DNA of 64,000 nt, taken from assembly GCF_002216685.1 (NCBI RefSeq), contig NZ_CP022353.1, forward strand, positions 558,001 to 622,000, given 5' to 3'. The stretch's first letter is position 1. Every line of letters begins with the position of its first letter. Source of the DNA: Vibrio tarriae. Its GTDB lineage: Bacteria; Pseudomonadota; Gammaproteobacteria; Enterobacterales; Vibrionaceae. Positions 35,946 to 45,314 of the stretch are shown here, one piece after another. The notes under the pieces were generated by a model, which did not search any database, was not told where the DNA came from, and saw only the letters and a list, made by a program, of their open reading frames with translations. Both the position numbers and the translations under genes were made by a program.

Positions 35946-37961
35946 ATGAATGTGAATCTCACCCCTCCGGTTGAACCGAGTAAAATAGCCTCGACGGCAA
36001 AGAGTAGCGCAGTCAGTACGGAAGCGGCAGAAGCTGAAGCCTCCGGCGGCTTTTTTGCGCAGTTACATGCTCTTATTTTCGGTAGCAAAACGTCATCGGA
36101 TAAACTTGGAACTGATGTAAACGCGATTCAAGCTGAAGGCGAAGCAGAAGTGAGTACTGATGTTGCTTTGGATGCTGACAGTGAGGCTGCCTTAACGGCA
36201 GAGATGGATGAGGCTTTGTTTAGCGCCACCGATCCTGAGGCCGCCAGTGACGAAAGTTTACAGGTCGACGCAGTAAAACTTGATCAGAAAGTGCCATCAT
36301 TAGAAAAAGGTGAAGCGGTTTCCACTAAAGTTGCGCCAGTCAAGCAAGAGGAACAAGGCACCAATGCACCCATACCGGCTTCGCTTGCCAAATGGGTTAA
36401 AAAATCAGATGCGATCGAGGGTGAGCCAATCAGTGATGAGCTACAACGCAAAACCGCGCAGGCGATGAGCGAGGGCGATAAATTGCTTGGGCGGTTACAC
36501 GAGTCCAATCAAGCGCTTTCAAAATCAAACGGCAAAACTTTGCCTACGCAACATGGCCAAGCATTGGATCCGCAACATCCGGAAATGTTGGCGAAAGCGC
36601 CGTTACCTGAAGATGCCTTACCGCTTGAATCACAATCTTCAATACCAAATTCTGTGATGGCTAAGCCAACTAATGAGAAATTAGAGCAAGTCAACACTTC
36701 GTCAACGCAAGCTAAAGATGAGACCTCGGAAGATGATTTGATGGCGAGCGCGCTGATAGGCAGCGCATTAGCTGGGGGATTAACAGGCGCTTCATTGGCG
36801 GCGGCAACCACAGTGCAAGCTGAACCAGTTGAGGGTGCAATGCCAGAGGGTATGCCGGTGGTACCAACACTTGCTCAAACTGCGACTTTGGCAAGCCCAA
36901 GTACCGAGGTGAGTGAGGCACTTGTGGCTCAAAGTAAAGCGGTGAAAGCGACGCCATTGACTCAAGCTACGCTCAATCCTGCGTCAATCATGGCCGATGA
37001 GGGGCTTGCTCCTCAAACAGTGGCGGCAGAAAGTAGCAAAGTGGCGATTCCTTGGGGGACCCCAATCCCGACTGACAATGAGTTGGCTACGCTCAACCCT
37101 GAGCTCAAAACTATGCTTGAAGAAGGGGGCAAAGCGAAAGCGCCTGTTCCAAATATGTTGGCTCAGTCGGTCTCACAAGGGGTAACGCCTGCCCATTTAG
37201 TGGCACAACAAACGGCCACAACCGCGATGCCGATGAACCCTACTGCGGCTAATCCTATCGATATGGCCGCTTTAGCACCTCAAGCGGCAGCAGCGAATCC
37301 GATGTTAAACCCTACCACGACGGTAAATCCTGAACTTGCCGCCAGTTCGGCCATGCTTGCTGCATTAGGTGGTAGAGCTTTAGCGGGCAGTGATGAACGC
37401 CGTGCTGTGGGGGAATCTGGACAAGAGGGTTTAGCTCAGCAAATCGCGGCGGCGGCAGGGCAAGGAACGGCACAAAACCAAGCGTTAAACCGCGCTGAGT
37501 CGCAAATGGTGCAAACCAGTGCCGCAGCAGTGCCACTCAACAAAGAGATGGCGGCCGATCAACTGGCTGAACGTGTGCAGATGATGATGTCGAAAAACCT
37601 GAAAAACATCGATATTCGTCTCGATCCGCCGGAAATGGGACGGATGCACATTCGCATGAACATGCAAGGTGATGGCGCAACTGTACATTTCACTGTAGCG
37701 AACCAACACGCTCGAGAAGCATTAGAGCAAACCATGCCAAGGTTACGTGAAATGTTGGCGCAGCAAGGCGTCCAGTTGGGCGATACTTCGGTTCAGCAGC
37801 AAAGTGCGGGACAACAGCAGCGTTATACAGGACAAGAGCAGTCTGGTTTTGGTCAAAGCGCACGCAACGAAATGCTCAATAGCGAAGAAAACCTTGATAC
37901 TGACATCAAACTTGATTTGAATGTGGCAACAAAGCGTGATGGAATCAGTTATTACGCTTAA
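35946..37961 (+). CDS. fliK: Flagellar hook-length control protein FliK
   Basis: A 671-residue protein, much longer than Salmonella FliK (405). The first 530 residues are Ala/Pro/Gln/Ser-rich and low in complexity, the ruler region; the C-terminal domain (about 535-625, with IDIRLDPPEMGRMHIRMNM) is the conserved FliK domain that flips FlhB specificity. The tail is Gln-rich. ATG 35946 is chosen, but a GTG 15 nt upstream is possible and neither has a strong ribosome binding site. First gene of the fliK-flhB operon. Confidence 0.9.
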   Translation: MNVNLTPPVEPSKIASTAKSSAVSTEAAEAEASGGFFAQLHALIFGSKTSSDKLGTDVNAIQAEGEAEVSTDVALDADSEAALTAEMDEALFSATDPEAASDESLQVDAVKLDQKVPSLEKGEAVSTKVAPVKQEEQGTNAPIPASLAKWVKKSDAIEGEPISDELQRKTAQAMSEGDKLLGRLHESNQALSKSNGKTLPTQHGQALDPQHPEMLAKAPLPEDALPLESQSSIPNSVMAKPTNEKLEQVNTSSTQAKDETSEDDLMASALIGSALAGGLTGASLAAATTVQAEPVEGAMPEGMPVVPTLAQTATLASPSTEVSEALVAQSKAVKATPLTQATLNPASIMADEGLAPQTVAAESSKVAIPWGTPIPTDNELATLNPELKTMLEEGGKAKAPVPNMLAQSVSQGVTPAHLVAQQTATTAMPMNPTAANPIDMAALAPQAAAANPMLNPTTTVNPELAASSAMLAALGGRALAGSDERRAVGESGQEGLAQQIAAAAGQGTAQNQALNRAESQMVQTSAAAVPLNKEMAADQLAERVQMMMSKNLKNIDIRLDPPEMGRMHIRMNMQGDGATVHFTVANQHAREALEQTMPRLREMLAQQGVQLGDTSVQQQSAGQQQRYTGQEQSGFGQSARNEMLNSEENLDTDIKLDLNVATKRDGISYYA

Positions 37962-37995
37962 ACTTATACAAAATTAACCACATACAGAGGCAATT

Positions 37996-38499
37996 ATGGC
38001 CGAAGAAGATCTAGGAACTGAAGCCCCCAAAGGGAAAAAGAAACTGTTGATCATTATTATCGCTGCCGTGGTATTACTGGCAGGCGGTGGTGGTGCTGCA
38101 TTTTTCATGATGGGCTCAGGTGGCGACGAAGCTGCTGCAAACGCGGAGCAGAAAGCCGAACAGGTCGCCGCTCCCACCGATCCGGTTTCTTACGTCAATA
38201 TTGCTCAGCCGTTTGTGTTTAATGTAACGGGTGATTCGAAAGACCGCATGGTACAAATAAAAGTGCAATTGATGGTGCGTGGCAGCGAAAACGAGAACCT
38301 GGCACGTTACCACTCACCTTTAGTGGAAAGCTCGCTGCTGGCGACCTTTGCCTCAGCGACGGTAGAGCAGCTACGCACACCCAATGGCCGCATTGAACTG
38401 CGTGATAAAGCCACCGAAGACATCAAAGCCGCACTCAACCAAGCGGTGGGCAAAACCGTTATTGAAAAAGTGCTGTTTACCGACTTTGTAATGCAATAG
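37996..38499 (+). CDS. fliL: Flagellar basal body-associated protein FliL
   Basis: A 167-residue inner-membrane protein with a short cytoplasmic Lys-rich start, one transmembrane helix (about 16-38) and a periplasmic FliL domain. It surrounds the stator units and supports torque. The ending VIEKVLFTDFVMQ is the conserved FliL C-terminus. AGAGGC precedes the ATG. fliM follows after 7 bp. Confidence 0.94.
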   Translation: MAEEDLGTEAPKGKKKLLIIIIAAVVLLAGGGGAAFFMMGSGGDEAAANAEQKAEQVAAPTDPVSYVNIAQPFVFNVTGDSKDRMVQIKVQLMVRGSENENLARYHSPLVESSLLATFASATVEQLRTPNGRIELRDKATEDIKAALNQAVGKTVIEKVLFTDFVMQ

Positions 38500-38506
38500 G
38501 TGAAAT

Positions 38507-39556
38507 GTGACTGATTTATTAAGCCAAGACGAAATTGATGCGCTGCTTCATGGCGTTGATAGTGTCGATGAGGAAGAAGAGGACTTACCCAAGTCGGCTC
38601 CCGGCGCGGTAAACTTCGATTTTTCTTCCCAAGATCGTATCGTCCGGGGTCGAATGCCGACTCTGGAGCTTATCAATGAACGTTTTGCTCGTCACCTGCG
38701 CATCAGTCTGTTCAACATGCTGCGTAAAACCGCTGAAGTCTCGATCAACGGCGTGCAGATGATGAAATTTGGTGAATACCAAAATACCTTATATGTCCCG
38801 ACCAGTTTGAACATGGTGCGTTTTCGTCCACTCAAAGGTACTGCCTTGGTGACCATGGAAGCGCGTTTGGTGTTCATTCTGGTAGAAAACTTCTTCGGCG
38901 GTGATGGTCGCTATCATGCGCGAATTGAAGGGCGTGAATTTACCCCAACCGAACGGCGGGTTATTCAACTGTTGCTCAAAATCGTGTTTGCCGACTACAA
39001 AGAAGCATGGTCGCCAGTCATGGGAGTGGAGTTTGAATACCTCGATTCCGAAGTGAACCCGAGCATGGCGAACATCGTCAGCCCAACCGAAGTGATTGTC
39101 GTCAGTTCCTTCCACGTTGAAGTGGATGGCGGCGGCGGTGATTTTCACATGGTGATGCCATATTCGATGATGGAACCGATTCGCGAACTGCTGGATGCGG
39201 GTGTCCAGTCGGACAAAATGGAAACCGACGTGCGCTGGAGTACGGCTCTGCGGGAAGAGATCATGGATGTGCCGGTCAATTTCCGAGTGAACTTACTGGA
39301 AATGGATATTGCGCTGCGTGATTTGATGGAGTTACAGGTTGGGGATGTTATCCCGATCAAAATGCCAGAACACGCGGTGATGTTTATTGAAGAGCTGCCA
39401 ACTTACCGTGTGAAAATGGGGCGCTCGGGTGAAAAACTCGCAGTACAAGTTTCTGAGAAAATCAAACGCCCAGATGTGGTGAAAACGGATCTCGCGTTCC
39501 TTGGCAAAGACATTATTGCTGAGTTTGAAAACGCAGAAGAAGATGAAATCGAGTAA
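38507..39556 (+). CDS. fliM: Flagellar motor switch protein FliM
   Basis: A 349-residue C-ring protein. The N-terminal LLSQDEIDALL (about 4-14) is the CheY-P binding peptide, the middle is the CheC-like domain that includes the GGDGR motif near 127, and the C-terminus is a SpoA domain pairing with FliN. It starts with GTG (38507), 7 bp after fliL. Length is close to E. coli FliM (334). Confidence 0.96.
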   Translation: MTDLLSQDEIDALLHGVDSVDEEEEDLPKSAPGAVNFDFSSQDRIVRGRMPTLELINERFARHLRISLFNMLRKTAEVSINGVQMMKFGEYQNTLYVPTSLNMVRFRPLKGTALVTMEARLVFILVENFFGGDGRYHARIEGREFTPTERRVIQLLLKIVFADYKEAWSPVMGVEFEYLDSEVNPSMANIVSPTEVIVVSSFHVEVDGGGGDFHMVMPYSMMEPIRELLDAGVQSDKMETDVRWSTALREEIMDVPVNFRVNLLEMDIALRDLMELQVGDVIPIKMPEHAVMFIEELPTYRVKMGRSGEKLAVQVSEKIKRPDVVKTDLAFLGKDIIAEFENAEEDEIE

Positions 39557-39626
39557 TCCGTTCTACGACGTCGGGATGAACGCTCGACAGCAGCGGATAA
39601 TGAAAAGAACCAATAGGTAGTTGAAG

Positions 39627-40037
39627 ATGGCAAAAAGCGAAGATGAAAGATTGGCCGAAGAATGGGCAGCCGCACTGGGTGAAGACCCTAATGCGCCTGA
39701 TATTGATGTGGATGAAATCTTAGCTGCCCCACTTGAAGAGCTGAAAAACACGGCGCCCCCAATTACGGATGACGAGCGCCGTAAGCTCGATACCATTATG
39801 GATATTCCGGTGACCATCTCGATGGAAGTCGGACGCTCTAAAATCAGCATTCGTAACCTGCTGCAACTGAACCAAGGTTCGGTGGTGGAGTTGGATCGGA
39901 TTGCCGGTGAGTCACTCGATGTGATGGTTAACGGCACACTGATTGCGCATGGCGAAGTAGTGGTGGTGAACGATAAGTTTGGTATCCGCCTCACCGACGT
40001 GATAAGTCAAACCGAACGTATCAAGAAATTGAGATAG
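39627..40037 (+). CDS. fliN: Flagellar motor switch protein FliN
   Basis: A 136-residue C-ring protein. The C-terminal SpoA domain (about 55-133) holds the typical ISMEVGRSKISIRNLLQLNQGSV run (split at about 62-84) and VVNDKFGIRLTDV. The acidic N-terminal extension is the usual Vibrio form. ATG 39627 with AGGTAG upstream is chosen over a TTG two codons earlier. fliO follows after 3 bp. Confidence 0.95.
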   Translation: MAKSEDERLAEEWAAALGEDPNAPDIDVDEILAAPLEELKNTAPPITDDERRKLDTIMDIPVTISMEVGRSKISIRNLLQLNQGSVVELDRIAGESLDVMVNGTLIAHGEVVVVNDKFGIRLTDVISQTERIKKLR

Positions 40038-40040
40038 CCA

Positions 40041-40430
40041 ATGCGAAAATTGGTGGCTCTGTTTCTCATCCCTGTCCCCGGGTTGGCTGCCACCAGCAGC
40101 CAACTGGATTTAGCGACCACCTTGGGGTCGCTTTTGTTCGTTATCGCTCTGATACTGCTACTGGCTTGGTTACTCAAACGCATGCGTGTGCCTGCTTTCG
40201 GTCAGCAAAAAGGGCTGAGTATCATCAAACAGTTACCCGTTGGCACCCGAGAGCGGGTGATGATCATCCAAGTGGGCGAAGAGCAGTATTTGATTGGGGT
40301 GACTACTCAGTCAATTCAACTGCTGGCCAAACTCGATAATCCACTCATACAGGAGGAGCTGCCGGCAACCGCCTTTTCTAACCAGTTGATGCAGCTACTG
40401 AAAAAACATGAAACGGACTCAAAGACTTAA
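40041..40430 (+). CDS. fliO: Flagellar export assembly protein FliO
   Basis: A 129-residue membrane protein with a hydrophobic N-terminal segment that could be cleaved (about 5-17), one transmembrane helix (about 29-48) and a cytoplasmic tail. FliO scaffolds assembly of the FliP-FliR core of the export gate. Sequence is poorly conserved, but the [17 protein letters not shown] stretch and the position between fliN and fliP support it. It overlaps fliP by 23 bp, so the two are translationally coupled. Confidence 0.9.
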   Translation: MRKLVALFLIPVPGLAATSSQLDLATTLGSLLFVIALILLLAWLLKRMRVPAFGQQKGLSIIKQLPVGTRERVMIIQVGEEQYLIGVTTQSIQLLAKLDNPLIQEELPATAFSNQLMQLLKKHETDSKT

Positions 40431-41307
40431 TTTAACCTCTTGGTTGACGACAGGATTACTCACTTGGCTGCTTTCGGGGTTGCTTGGTTTTACCTCGCTC
40501 GCTTTTGCCGAAGAGCCACTGAATACCGCAATTCCATCAACCGCTGCCGGAGCTTCCTCTGTCACGGTGACGGCGCTAGAAAAAGAGCAGGGGAATGCCA
40601 AAACTATCGCGTTAGGCAGTAGCAGTGGTGGCGGTGGAATTCCAGCATTTACCATGACCACCAATTCCGATGGCAGCGAAGATTACTCGATAAACCTGCA
40701 AATTCTGGCACTGATGACCATGCTCGGCTTCTTGCCTGCCATGGTGATTTTAATGACGTCCTTTACCCGCATCGTGGTGGTGATGTCTATTCTGCGTCAA
40801 GCGATGGGTTTGCAACAAACGCCGTCTAACCAAGTGATTATCGGTATTGCGTTGTTTCTGACCTTTTTCATTATGGCGCCAGTATTTAACCAGATTAATG
40901 AACAAGCGGTGCAGCCTTATCTCAATGAGCAGATCACTGCACGCCAAGCGTTTGATTTAGCGCAAGAGCCACTCAAAGCCTTTATGCTCAAGCAGACCCG
41001 AGTCAACGATCTGGAAACCTTTGTGGAAATGTCTGGGGCACAAGTGACCGCGCCTGAGCAAGTCTCGATGGCGGTGCTGATCCCCGCTTTTATCACCTCT
41101 GAGTTGAAAACGGCCTTCCAAATCGGCTTTATGCTGTTTTTGCCTTTTTTGATCATCGACTTAGTCGTGGCCTCGGTACTCATGGCCATGGGTATGATGA
41201 TGCTTTCGCCCATGATTGTCTCCTTACCGTTTAAATTGATGTTGTTCGTGTTGGTGGATGGTTGGAATCTGATCCTGTCGACCTTGGCAGGCAGTTTTGC
41301 CTTGTAG
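40408..41307 (+). CDS. fliP: Flagellar type III export gate protein FliP
   Basis: A 299-residue export-gate protein. It begins with a cleavable signal peptide (about 1-33, ending LAFA), which is typical of FliP, then a variable periplasmic segment and the conserved core from about 90 with [18 protein letters not shown] and [19 protein letters not shown]. The start lies within fliO (23-bp overlap). Somewhat longer than Salmonella FliP (245) because of the extended N-terminus. Confidence 0.96.
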   Translation: MKRTQRLNLTSWLTTGLLTWLLSGLLGFTSLAFAEEPLNTAIPSTAAGASSVTVTALEKEQGNAKTIALGSSSGGGGIPAFTMTTNSDGSEDYSINLQILALMTMLGFLPAMVILMTSFTRIVVVMSILRQAMGLQQTPSNQVIIGIALFLTFFIMAPVFNQINEQAVQPYLNEQITARQAFDLAQEPLKAFMLKQTRVNDLETFVEMSGAQVTAPEQVSMAVLIPAFITSELKTAFQIGFMLFLPFLIIDLVVASVLMAMGMMMLSPMIVSLPFKLMLFVLVDGWNLILSTLAGSFAL

Positions 41308-41319
41308 CGGAGAGGCCAC

Positions 41320-41589
41320 ATGACACCAGAGATATTTGTCGAACTGTTTCAAGAGTCACTCTGGCTGGTACTGATCATGGTGTGTGCCATCATCATTCCT
41401 AGCTTGTTGATTGGTCTCGTGGTCGCCATTTTTCAGGCGGCCACCTCGATTAACGAACAGACGCTGAGCTTCTTGCCGCGTCTCATCATTACCTTATTAG
41501 CGCTGATGTTTTTTGGGCACTGGATGACGCAAATGCTGATGGATTTTTTCTACAGCATGATTGAGCGTTTGCCGCAGGTTCTGTACTAG
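41320..41589 (+). CDS. fliQ: Flagellar type III export gate protein FliQ
   Basis: An 89-residue protein with two hydrophobic helical hairpins (about 15-38 and 52-72), exactly the size of FliQ in other bacteria. The IFQAATSINEQTLSFLPR segment is the conserved signature. It lies 12 bp after fliP and 8 bp before fliR; FliP5Q4R1 form the gate core. Confidence 0.96.
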   Translation: MTPEIFVELFQESLWLVLIMVCAIIIPSLLIGLVVAIFQAATSINEQTLSFLPRLIITLLALMFFGHWMTQMLMDFFYSMIERLPQVLY

Positions 41590-41597
41590 GAGCCCTT

Positions 41598-42380
41598 ATG
41601 GAATATCCCGCCAGTGCCGTGCTTGATTTCATTGCCAACTACTTCTGGCCGTACACCCGCATTGCTGCCATGCTGATGGTGATGACGGTGACTGGCGCGC
41701 GCTTTGTACCTGCTCGGGTACGTCTTTATTTGGGGTTAGCCCTAACTTTTGCGGTGATGCCCGCGATTCCAGCAGTACCTTCTGATATTGCCTTACTCTC
41801 GTTGCAGGGTTTTATGATAACCTTTGAACAGATTGTGATTGGTGTGGCGATGGGCATGGTCACTCAGTTTTTGGTGCAGATCTTTGTCATGCTTGGTCAA
41901 ATACTCGGTATGCAATCGAGCTTAGGTTTTGCCTCCATGGTTGACCCTGCCAACGGACAAAATACCCCGCTACTCGGTCAGATGTTTATGCTGTTGGCCA
42001 CGCTGTTTTTCCTCGTGAGCGATGGTCACTTGAAAATGATCCAACTGGTTGTCTTTAGTTTTAAAAGTTTACCGATCGGTAGCGGCTCGCTGACGACGGT
42101 GGATTTTCGTGAGTTAGCATTGTGGCTCGGCATTATGTTTAAAGCATCATTGGCCGTCTCACTGTCAGGCATTATTGCGTTATTAACCGTGAACCTCTCC
42201 TTTGGGGTGATGACTCGTGCTGCGCCGCAGCTCAACATTTTTTCGCTCGGTTTTTCCTTTGCGCTCTTGGTGGGTTTATTGCTCTGTTGGTACATAGTTC
42301 ACGGCTTGTACACCCATTACGACATTTATTGGCAAGAGGCGGAAGAGCAGATCTGCCGTCTCATTCGCTTAAACTGTTAG
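41598..42380 (+). CDS. fliR: Flagellar type III export gate protein FliR
   Basis: A 260-residue polytopic gate component with about six hydrophobic segments. The signature MQSSLGFASMVDPANGQNTPLLGQ is at about 98-121 (given here only as landmark residues GFASMVDP and NTPLLGQ). Length matches Salmonella FliR (264). AGGAGCCC precedes the ATG. flhB follows after 9 bp. Confidence 0.95.
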   Translation: MEYPASAVLDFIANYFWPYTRIAAMLMVMTVTGARFVPARVRLYLGLALTFAVMPAIPAVPSDIALLSLQGFMITFEQIVIGVAMGMVTQFLVQIFVMLGQILGMQSSLGFASMVDPANGQNTPLLGQMFMLLATLFFLVSDGHLKMIQLVVFSFKSLPIGSGSLTTVDFRELALWLGIMFKASLAVSLSGIIALLTVNLSFGVMTRAAPQLNIFSLGFSFALLVGLLLCWYIVHGLYTHYDIYWQEAEEQICRLIRLNC

Positions 42381-42389
42381 GAGGCTGAT

Positions 42390-43520
42390 TTGGCAGAATC
42401 CGACGGACAAGAAAGGACTGAAGAAGCCACGCCCCGAAGGTTGCAGCAGGCCAAGGAAAAAGGTCAAGTTGCGCGTTCTAAAGAGCTGGCTTCTGTCTCG
42501 GTATTGGTGGTAGGTGCAGTCTCCTTAATGTGGTTTGGCGAAGCCCTAGCCCAAGGCCTGTTCACCGCCATGCAGCGACTCTTTTCACTCAGTCGTGAAG
42601 AGATCTTCGATGTTGGAAGACTGTTCGACATTATCGGTGGAGCGCTGGTTAACTTGCTGCTACCACTGCTGATGATTTTGATTACCTTATTTGTTGCAGC
42701 CTTAATTGGTGCGGCTGGCATCGGGGGAATTAACTTTTCCGCAGAAGCGGCGATGCCTAAACTTTCCAAAATGAATCCACTGAGTGGGTTTAAGCGAATG
42801 TTTGGTATGCAAAGCTGGGTCGAGCTGCTCAAATCTATCTTGAAAGTGTTGCTGGTGTCTGGCGTCGCCTTTTATCTGATTGAAGCTTCGCAAAAGGATC
42901 TGTTCCAACTCAGTCTCGATGTGTATCCGCAAAACATCTTTCATGCTCTGGATATTCTGCTCAACTTTGTGTTGCTGATCAGTTGTTCGTTACTGGTGGT
43001 GGTGGCGATTGATATCCCATTTCAGATTTGGCAGCACGCCAACCAACTGAAAATGACCAAACAGGAAGTCAAAGACGAATACAAAGACACCGAAGGTAAA
43101 CCAGAGGTGAAAGGGCGTATTCGTATGTTGCAACGTGAAGCAGCGCAGCGACGTATGATGGCTGCACTGCCACAGGCCGATGTGATCATCACTAACCCTG
43201 AGCACTTTTCGGTAGCACTGCGTTATAAGCAGAACACCGATAAAGCGCCGGTGGTGATAGCCAAAGGCGTCGATCATATGGCACTCAAGATCCGTGAAAT
43301 CGCGCGGGAATATGACATTGCGATTGTTCCTGCACCGCCCTTAGCACGAGCCTTGTACCACACTACCGAGCTGGAGCAGCAAATTCCGGATGGTTTGTTC
43401 GTAGCGGTCGCGCAAGTGCTGGCGTTCGTCTTCCAGCTTAAACAGTATCGTCGCAAAGGTGGTCAGCGGCCGAAACTCAATGAGGAGAGTATGCCGATCC
43501 CTCCGGATATGCGTTATTAA
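42390..43520 (+). CDS. flhB: Flagellar export switch protein FlhB
   Basis: A 376-residue inner-membrane protein with four transmembrane helices in the first 210 residues and a cytoplasmic domain that cleaves itself and switches export from hook to filament. The cleavage motif, NPTH in Salmonella, reads NPEH here, with Asn269 in register with Salmonella Asn269. The start is TTG (42390) behind a strong TAGGAGG, giving MAESDGQERTEEATPRR, the normal FlhB N-terminus. It ends the fliK-flhB operon, 7 bp from the convergent smrB stop. Confidence 0.96.
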   Translation: MAESDGQERTEEATPRRLQQAKEKGQVARSKELASVSVLVVGAVSLMWFGEALAQGLFTAMQRLFSLSREEIFDVGRLFDIIGGALVNLLLPLLMILITLFVAALIGAAGIGGINFSAEAAMPKLSKMNPLSGFKRMFGMQSWVELLKSILKVLLVSGVAFYLIEASQKDLFQLSLDVYPQNIFHALDILLNFVLLISCSLLVVVAIDIPFQIWQHANQLKMTKQEVKDEYKDTEGKPEVKGRIRMLQREAAQRRMMAALPQADVIITNPEHFSVALRYKQNTDKAPVVIAKGVDHMALKIREIAREYDIAIVPAPPLARALYHTTELEQQIPDGLFVAVAQVLAFVFQLKQYRRKGGQRPKLNEESMPIPPDMRY

Positions 43521-43527
43521 AGATTCG

Positions 43528-44088
43528 CTATTTTTCAGGAATCGACAGCAGCACCAACAGTGCGCCATCACCACCAAACTCCAGTGGTGCTTGGTGGAAG
43601 GCCAGCACATCGGGGTGCTGCGCCAACCAGAGTGGGACGTTCTGTTTCAAAATGTGCTTGCCAATGCCGTGCTGCACACAAGCACAGTGCACATTCTCCT
43701 TTAGGCAGTAGGCGATCATCGCGCCTAACTCGCGTTTCGCTTCTTGCTGAGTCATACCGTGCATATCCAAAAACACATCCGGCACATACACACCGCGGCG
43801 GAGCCTTTTCACTTCGTACTTGGAGACATCACTGCGCGCATAACGGGTCGGCCCTTCATCCGTCAGATGAGGCATAAACTCGTCAGAAAAATAGAAATCA
43901 TTGTCGGAGGCTTCACGCTCGGTACGGCGGATTTCTTTTTGCTTGGGATTTCTGTTTGGTGCGTGGAGTATGGTATCCTGACGCAACTTTTTTACGCCCT
44001 TTACTTCGTCACGAAACAGTGAGAAATCGTCGTTAAGATTATCTTTATCGCTCTTATTATGGGTATTTCGGTGATCGTTTTTGCTCAT
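43528..44088 (-). CDS. smrB: Ribosome rescue endonuclease SmrB
   Basis: A 186-residue Smr-domain protein like E. coli SmrB (183), which cuts mRNA between collided ribosomes. The Smr domain occupies about 95-180 with the catalytic motif DMHGMTQQEA (about 98-107; DxHG) and HGIGKHIL (about 129-136). The N-terminal part is charged and binds the ribosome in E. coli. It is divergent from prmB, as in E. coli, and convergent with flhB with almost no gap. Confidence 0.9.
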   Translation of the reverse strand: MSKNDHRNTHNKSDKDNLNDDFSLFRDEVKGVKKLRQDTILHAPNRNPKQKEIRRTEREASDNDFYFSDEFMPHLTDEGPTRYARSDVSKYEVKRLRRGVYVPDVFLDMHGMTQQEAKRELGAMIAYCLKENVHCACVQHGIGKHILKQNVPLWLAQHPDVLAFHQAPLEFGGDGALLVLLSIPEK

Positions 44089-44154
44089 TAGGGTGACGTA
44101 TTTTTGTTACTGTAAATGGATGACGCAGCATTGTAGCGCTTTTTGGAGGCAATT

Positions 44155-45087
44155 TTGGATAAGATTTTCGTTGAGGAAGCGGTTTCTGAACTGCATACCT
44201 TGCAAGACATGATTCGTTGGACTGTGAGTCGATTTAACGCTGCGAACCTGTTTTATGGTCAAGGCACGGACAACGCTTGGGATGAAGCGGTACAACTCAT
44301 TCTGCCAACGCTCTATCTGCCGATTGATGTGCCTCCGCATGTGCTGAGTTCGCGCTTAACCAGCAGCGAGCGTTTGCGTGTGGTAGAACGCGTGATCAAA
44401 CGTATTAACGATCGTACCCCCGTGGCGTATCTGACCAACAAAGCGTGGTTTTGTGGCCTTGAGTTTTTCGTTGACTCGCGAGTACTGGTTCCGCGTTCGC
44501 CGATCGGTGAGCTGATCCAAAACCGCTTTGAACCTTGGTTGACAGAAGAGCCAACCCGCATCATGGATCTGTGTACCGGCAGTGGTTGTATCGCGATTGC
44601 TTGTGCCAATGCTTTCCCAGAAGCTGAAGTTGATGCGATTGATATTTCAGTCGATGCGCTGAACGTCGCCGAGCAAAACATTCAAGATCACGGTCTAGAA
44701 CAGCAAGTTTTCCCTATCCGTTCCGATCTGTTCCGTGATTTGCCACAAGAGCAGTATGACCTGATTGTGACCAATCCACCTTATGTGGATCAAGAAGACA
44801 TGGATAGCCTGCCAAGTGAGTTTCGTCATGAGCCTGAACTTGGCCTTGCTGCCGGTAGCGATGGTTTGAAACTGGCACGCCGTATTCTGGCCAATGCGCC
44901 ACTTTACCTGAAAGAGAACGGGATTCTGGTGTGTGAAGTGGGCAACTCGATGGTGCACATGATGGAACAGTACCCGCACATTCCATTTACTTGGTTAGAG
45001 TTTGAAAATGGCGGCCATGGCGTATTTTTGCTGGCTCGTGAGCAGCTTATCGACTGTGCGGCGGATTTTGCTCTATACAAAGACTAA
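44155..45087 (+). CDS. prmB: Ribosomal protein uL3 glutamine methyltransferase PrmB
   Basis: A 310-residue SAM-dependent methyltransferase that modifies a glutamine of ribosomal protein L3. The SAM loop [14 protein letters not shown] is at about 140-153 and the catalytic NPPY motif is in IVTNPPYVD near 205. The start is TTG 44155 with GGAGG 5 nt upstream, giving [10 protein letters not shown], aligned with E. coli PrmB; a TTG four codons earlier overlaps the binding site and is rejected. aroC lies downstream after a terminator. Confidence 0.95.
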   Translation: MDKIFVEEAVSELHTLQDMIRWTVSRFNAANLFYGQGTDNAWDEAVQLILPTLYLPIDVPPHVLSSRLTSSERLRVVERVIKRINDRTPVAYLTNKAWFCGLEFFVDSRVLVPRSPIGELIQNRFEPWLTEEPTRIMDLCTGSGCIAIACANAFPEAEVDAIDISVDALNVAEQNIQDHGLEQQVFPIRSDLFRDLPQEQYDLIVTNPPYVDQEDMDSLPSEFRHEPELGLAAGSDGLKLARRILANAPLYLKENGILVCEVGNSMVHMMEQYPHIPFTWLEFENGGHGVFLLAREQLIDCAADFALYKD

Positions 45088-45110
45088 TCATGACACGCTG
45101 AATCGATTCC

Positions 45111-45137
45111 AACGCCGACCTTTGAGTCGGCGTTTTT
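45111..45137 (+). terminator. Terminator of prmB
   Basis: A perfect 9-bp stem AACGCCGAC/GTCGGCGTT (45111-45119 with 45126-45134), loop CTTTGA, T run to 45137. The following 177 bp before aroC should hold its promoter; I could not pick a convincing one. Confidence 0.88.
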
Positions 45138-45314
45138 CATGGTGCAGCTTCCACCGAAAACTTGCTTAAGGTGGTGAATAACACCATTAGCCGGTGAAAA
45201 CGGTCGAATCTGGTCATTTTTAGGACTTTACATCACAAAGTATTAACGCCACTATGAAGCCACGAAGAACAGTTAATCGGTGAAACTTACGTTTCACTGT
45301 GTATTGAGGAAGTC

